Source: Erigeron canadensis (lineage: Eukaryota; Streptophyta; Magnoliopsida; Asterales; Asteraceae). From it: a DNA stretch of 64,000 bases. Below the pieces are notes generated by a model, which did not search any database, had not been told where the DNA came from, and saw nothing but the letters and a program-made list of their open reading frames with translations. Positions 60,000 through 64,000 of this stretch are shown in pieces; position 1 is the stretch's first letter; the number at the start of each line of letters is the position of its first letter. The DNA lies in contig NC_057761.1 of NCBI RefSeq assembly GCF_010389155.1, forward strand, positions 53,442,587 through 53,506,586, written 5' to 3'. The position numbers and the translations under genes are program-made.

Positions 60000-60874
60000 A
60001 GCTCTAAATCTAATTATACATAACATAAACCATATTTGGTCATAAATTCAACTTGGATAACCGACTTAGATCAAAATATTTAAAACTTTGATGGTTTTCC
60101 TCCAACAAAAGGAGTTAGTTACCTTTCTATGCAATTAAACTTTGTTACTGTATCTCGACGAGACTAAAAGAAAAATTTTATTTTGGTGGTGTTACAACAA
60201 CCAGTGGTGGTATGTGTTGTCAAAAACTTTGGCTGAAGAGGCTGCTTGGAAATTTGCAGAAGAAAAGGGAATGGACATAGTCACCATAAATCCGGCAATG
60301 GTTGTTGGTCCTCTTTTGCAGCCAACACTTAACACTAGTGCTGAATCAATTGTAAATCTATTAAATGGTATGCTTCTGTTCTAATTATATCTACATTTAA
60401 AATTAATCAAGTTATCTTGCGAAATAATAACTGGTATTGTTTTGCAGGTTCAGAAACATATCCAAACTCTAGTCTCGGGTGGGTTAACGTTAAGGATGTT
60501 GCTAAGGCACATATCCAAGCTTTTGAGATCCCCTCAGCTAATGGAAGATATTGTTTAGTGGAGAGTGTTGTTCACTATTCTGAGCTGATTGAAATACTAC
60601 GAAAGCTTTACCCATCTGTTCAACTTCCAGAGAAGTAATTAAGCTTTCAAAGTCCATTGTATATACGTACATGTTTACATAGCTTGTATCTTAACAAATA
60701 CATTCTTTTTGTTTATATCAATTTTGCAGGTGTGCTGATGACAAGCCTTTTGCTCCAACATTCCAAGTTTCAAAAGAAAAGTCAAAGAGCTTGGGAATTG
60801 ACTACATTCCTCTTGAGCAAAGCATTAAAGAAACCGTTGAGAGCTTGAAGGAGAAGAACTTTTTGAAATTGTGA
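58091..60874 (+). CDS. Phenylacetaldehyde reductase/CAD-like extended SDR, copy C
   Basis: Exons: 58091-58208, 58416-58585, 59701-59892, 60205-60367, 60448-60634, 60730-60874; 975 nt, 324 aa. The NAD(P) motif is [15 protein letters not shown]. Catalytic Ser127/Ser128 lie in VTSSIASV, and Tyr163 and Lys167 in WWYVLSK. It keeps the group's [17 protein letters not shown] and [10 protein letters not shown]. As in copy A, the CCR signature NWYCYGK is absent. Against copy A, the N-terminus is shorter and reads [10 protein letters not shown] where A has [10 protein letters not shown] at the end of the nucleotide-binding fold, the region that sets NADPH preference. Intron 2 holds a MITE and intron 3 a long (ATT)n run; both leave the splice sites intact. 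The promoter has an AC-type MYB site. Probably cytosolic, reducing aromatic aldehydes such as phenylacetaldehyde; substrate not provable from sequence. Confidence 0.92.
58799..59620. mobile_element. hAT-like MITE in intron 2 of SDR copy C
   Basis: Inverted ends TAGGGGTGTTCG and TGAACACCCCTA, with more inverted CCGGTTTGGTCTGGTTTT-like text inside. The flanks GTGAAATC (58791-58798) and GTGAAAAT (59621-59628) form a diverged 8-bp target duplication. 822 bp, no transposase. Confidence 0.85.
59914..59998. repeat. (ATT)n microsatellite in intron 3 of SDR copy C
   Basis: About 28 ATT units with one interruption, starting 22 bp after the donor site. Confidence 0.95.
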
Positions 60875-61936
60875 TCGGTCAATGTTATCTCTTATGAAAT
60901 AAAGTGTAACGGCTTTGCATACGTATCTACGGAGTATAAGTATGTTAGTATGTATGTATATGTCAGCGGTTGATCATGGTCTATTTTAGTTAGAATCATT
61001 TCTTGTTGGCTATATATGGTCTTTATGAGCCACAAAGCTCCTTACCTATCCTAATAACTTGAAATCATCTTTAGGTGTCATTGACATAGAACATTTTGAT
61101 ATATTCCACAAAATATGTCCCTTTTACAATCCAATATATGTTATGAGATCAAATATGAACAATCCCTGGTACGTCTGATTGAATGAACCCAAAAATACAG
61201 CAGCAGGTCCAGACATTTGGACAAATAAGGGCTAACAATTATAAATTTCATCGTTTGGGTCTTTTATTCTTCTTAGGGTTGGGTTCTTTTTCCTATTTTG
61301 ACTAAGATCAAGTATAAATTACATCAAAATTCTATTGCTCGGTTACAAGCTGTTGGGTCGGTCTCCCCACATACAATGAATAGGATCCGCCTATGCAAAG
61401 ACACATGATTACAAGTAGTGCTTGCTTTCATGCGTTATGTCCCATCCATCGATGGCGAGTTATCAAATCAATACCTAAAAAACTTTTGCCTAATTAACTT
61501 TCTGGCGATAGTTACCTCCTATGCATTGTCATACATATACGACATTTTTACCTAATTAATACTCGTATATTGGATCACTTTTTTTCTCAATACAATAGAA
61601 AAGAACTCATTTTCTAACACCACTAAAAAAGCAGCACATATAATCAATATCTTACACCACTAACATCAATCAAGAATTCAGATAAATCTGTTAGATTCTT
61701 GCTTTTGCTTAAATTCATTATTAATTGTTTAAAATTGGTATCATCAAATGAAAAAAAAAAAATAGCATTTTCAGAGGAGAATAAACATTTTGTTATTTCA
61801 AAAACACCATTAAAATAAACAACCAGAAGCATATATTATAATCAATTGTACACATATATGCTCAAATGCACAAATTTAACTTGCTAAAAATATAACATAT
61901 ATCCATGCGTATAAATATATATAAGCATGTATATAT
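60875..61936. other. Spacer between SDR copy C and PsbTn (convergent)
   Basis: 3' UTRs and AT-rich DNA; no further gene seen. Confidence 0.6.
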
Positions 61937-62269
61937 CTAGTTACGGCAAATACGTGCAGTAGGCATAGTCACACACACAACTGCATACTTCTTCTTAGCA
62001 GCTTCGGTCCCACGTTTAGGCTCGTCATCATCAGCCAATGCAACTTTAGCCACCGAAAATGCAGCTGCAGCCGCAGCAGCAAACATCATGTCCCTTCTCC
62101 CATTCTTGTTGCTCTTGTTGGTTTCATCCATGACAACTTTCTCAACCTTTGAGGCATTGGCCATCACCACCAGCCCACGACGGCTGGTGACGGCTGAGGA
62201 TGATGAGGGTGTCTTGGTGACAGCCATCGCGCCACCAAGGAATGTGGATGCCATTGTCATGGATGCCAT
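61937..62269 (-). CDS. PSBTN: Photosystem II 5-kDa protein (PsbTn), chloroplastic precursor
   Basis: 110 aa, single exon, start [20 protein letters not shown]. An upstream in-frame Met at 62320 would add 17 residues that do not look like a transit peptide, so 62269 is preferred. Residues 1 to about 40 are a stroma-targeting sequence rich in Ser, Thr and Ala. Arg58-Arg59, an Ala-rich hydrophobic stretch and ALA at 77-79 form a thylakoid-lumen signal of twin-arginine type. The mature peptide of about 28-31 residues starts at the acidic [17 protein letters not shown] and contains Cys99 and Cys108, which form a disulfide in the known protein. Role: small lumenal-side subunit of photosystem II, encoded in the nucleus and distinct from plastid PsbT. 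The C-terminal 28 residues are highly conserved in the family. Near-standard length and no defects. Confidence 0.95.
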   Translation of the reverse strand: MASMTMASTFLGGAMAVTKTPSSSSAVTSRRGLVVMANASKVEKVVMDETNKSNKNGRRDMMFAAAAAAAFSVAKVALADDDEPKRGTEAAKKKYAVVCVTMPTARICRN

Positions 62270-63825
62270 TTGTTGATAAATTTCAAGTGGGTTAGAAATT
62301 GTTTTTGGTTTTAGGAACAAAGTGTACTGTGGGTTGGTATTATTGGTTTTTTAGTTGAAGGTGTTTCTTTCTAGTGAAATGAAAGGTTATCCACTTGTTA
62401 TCCAAAAGTTATGGATGGATCAAATGGGTTGTTGCCATGTGTCATGTTTTATCTTTGAGAGTAAAAGGCTTAAAACTTGTGTGGTCTTGATGAATGGCCC
62501 TTTGTGAGTGTCTAAAAGCAACTTTATTAGTCAAACAATGTTAGGGCTTTAAGGTTTTAGCTAACTTGTGTGGTACATACACTCTATTGTTAAATGTTAA
62601 TGATGGTATATCTCAAATTCTCAATTAGTTCAAAACTCGTCTTACTTAAGTAATTTGAACTTGAAAAAACTGTATCTAGTTTATTTTAATCATAATATTC
62701 TTTTAATTTGACTTTATTTATAATTTATACATTTGAATTACATATTTAACAATTCATTTTATCTTAAAAATATATTAAACGACCTGTATATTTGACACCA
62801 ACATATATCTAGTATAAATATAATAAATTATAGGGGGTGATATTATAAGGTTGTTAGTTTTTTAACTCATAAGTTTCATGAGGCCTAAATATTTATTCAT
62901 TAAATAAGAAATTTTAGGTGCATTCACTTTTCCCTAATTATAACATCATATTTTATTAGGGCCGGACCTGAATAAAGGTAGCATCTTTAAGCCAATTTCT
63001 CCTATTATTTCTCAAGCCCAAGTTTCGTCAAATTAAAAAAATTTATAAAAGGCCCATCGAGATTGATAGCCCATTGCTTTGTTATTAAAGCATATGGTTT
63101 GGGCCTCTGGTCTAGCGTATGACGTATGTGATCAGTTCCATTTTTCAAAGCACGAAATGGGAAAAGTTAAAACAAATTGCTCCTTGAAGTGCATAGTGAA
63201 TTCAACAAAAGTATTTAAAATGTAAAATATCGTGTACCGTACTAGCAATTCTTCACTTCAGTCATAAACTCATCATTTCTAAGAGATATATATCTCTTTG
63301 ATTTCAATGGTGAATGATGATAGAGTTGTTTGATACTCGTATTTATTTTTATTTTTGAAAGGTAATAGAGTTGTTGATATCACAGCTATAGAAACGTCTT
63401 AATGCTCAAGTAACATTCCGAGTTCAATGCCGACTATGTTTATTCGAATCCTCAACTTCTTCATTACTAGTTTTCAATATACGTTGTATATAATATAATA
63501 TATGATGAGACTAGGTCGTTTATGAACATTTATCTTTATATATACTAAAAGGCAACTGATCTAACCACAACTGACCAAAAATTAATTAAATCAACACATG
63601 TCTAAATTAATTTATATTTTTTGATTTTCCATCATCAATTTACACTTTTAACCCAATAAAAAATTAATAATACTTTATTGTATAATGTATATCTAATAAC
63701 AAAATATACCTAAATTTTAGAGTGTTACAACATTTGGATTAATAGAAATAAATATTTATATAAATATCTTATTTTATATTATTAAGTAATTATAATCAAA
63801 CTAATCATGATATTGTTGTTATCTT

Positions 63826-63872
<47 letters not shown>

Positions 63873-64000
63873 TATAAGACAGTTGAACTAATGGCTTATT
63901 AACCAATCAAATCGTTCAATTTTATCAAAATGATTTTCGCTTATGTCATCATTTAGATTTACTACAAATTAAAAATCATAATAATCATTATCCAAATATA
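62270..64000. other. PsbTn promoter side and AT-rich spacer
   Basis: The first few hundred bases are the PsbTn promoter. The rest is AT-rich; no gene recognised up to the right edge. Confidence 0.5.
63829..63871. repeat. (AT)n microsatellite
   Basis: About 21 uninterrupted AT units. Confidence 0.95.

Overview
This is a stretch of a flowering-plant nuclear genome, almost certainly a eudicot. Genes have many short exons with GT/AG introns, intergenic DNA is AT-rich, and there are nuclear genes for chloroplast proteins plus Copia, CACTA, Mutator-like, hAT-like, Helitron-like and SINE elements. The sequence alone does not fix the family or species.

Layout. 43-4060 (-): 5' part of a RETICULATA-RELATED chloroplast-envelope gene that runs off the left edge. 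4.1-8.9 kb: AT-rich spacer with a candidate Helitron (4812-6051) and a foldback MITE. 8964-14853 (+): complete 13-exon gene for the AP-4 adaptor medium chain (mu), 451 aa, with a SINE in intron 1. 15888-17420 (-): intronless class I phospholipase A1 (PLA1-I gamma type, 510 aa), convergent with AP4M. 20.3-60.9 kb: a dispersed tandem family of phenylacetaldehyde-reductase/CAD-like extended SDR genes, all on +. Copy A (20351-22518) and copy C (58091-60874) are intact six-exon genes. Copy B (23189-28958) is dead: a Copia element sits in exon 2 and the gene breaks off inside exon 3. An orphan last-exon piece lies at 55334-55411.

The 26 kb between copy B and the orphan exon is a transposon nest. 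It holds a Mutator-like element with long TIRs and a 9-bp target duplication (29062-32014) that itself contains a probable Helitron, a 5' Copia fragment (35235-36520), an unidentified gene fragment (36540-37779), and a 10.3-kb CACTA element with an ATT target duplication (38156-48418) inserted into the middle of a foldback element. A SINE and a second foldback MITE follow. A frame-broken F-box gene (53336-54518, -) and a non-autonomous LTR element (55589-57109) come before SDR copy C. Copy C carries a hAT-like MITE in intron 2. 61937-62269 (-): intact gene for the photosystem II 5-kDa protein (PsbTn).

The host genes do not form one pathway. AP-4 mu serves trans-Golgi sorting; the RETICULATA-related protein, PLA1 and PsbTn are plastid-targeted; the SDRs probably reduce aromatic aldehydes. 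The most informative story is the birth and decay of the SDR cluster and the dated layers of transposon insertion. I did not find a convincing undescribed molecular system. The best unknowns are the helical gene fragment at 36.5-37.8 kb and the unusual ORF inside the small LTR element.
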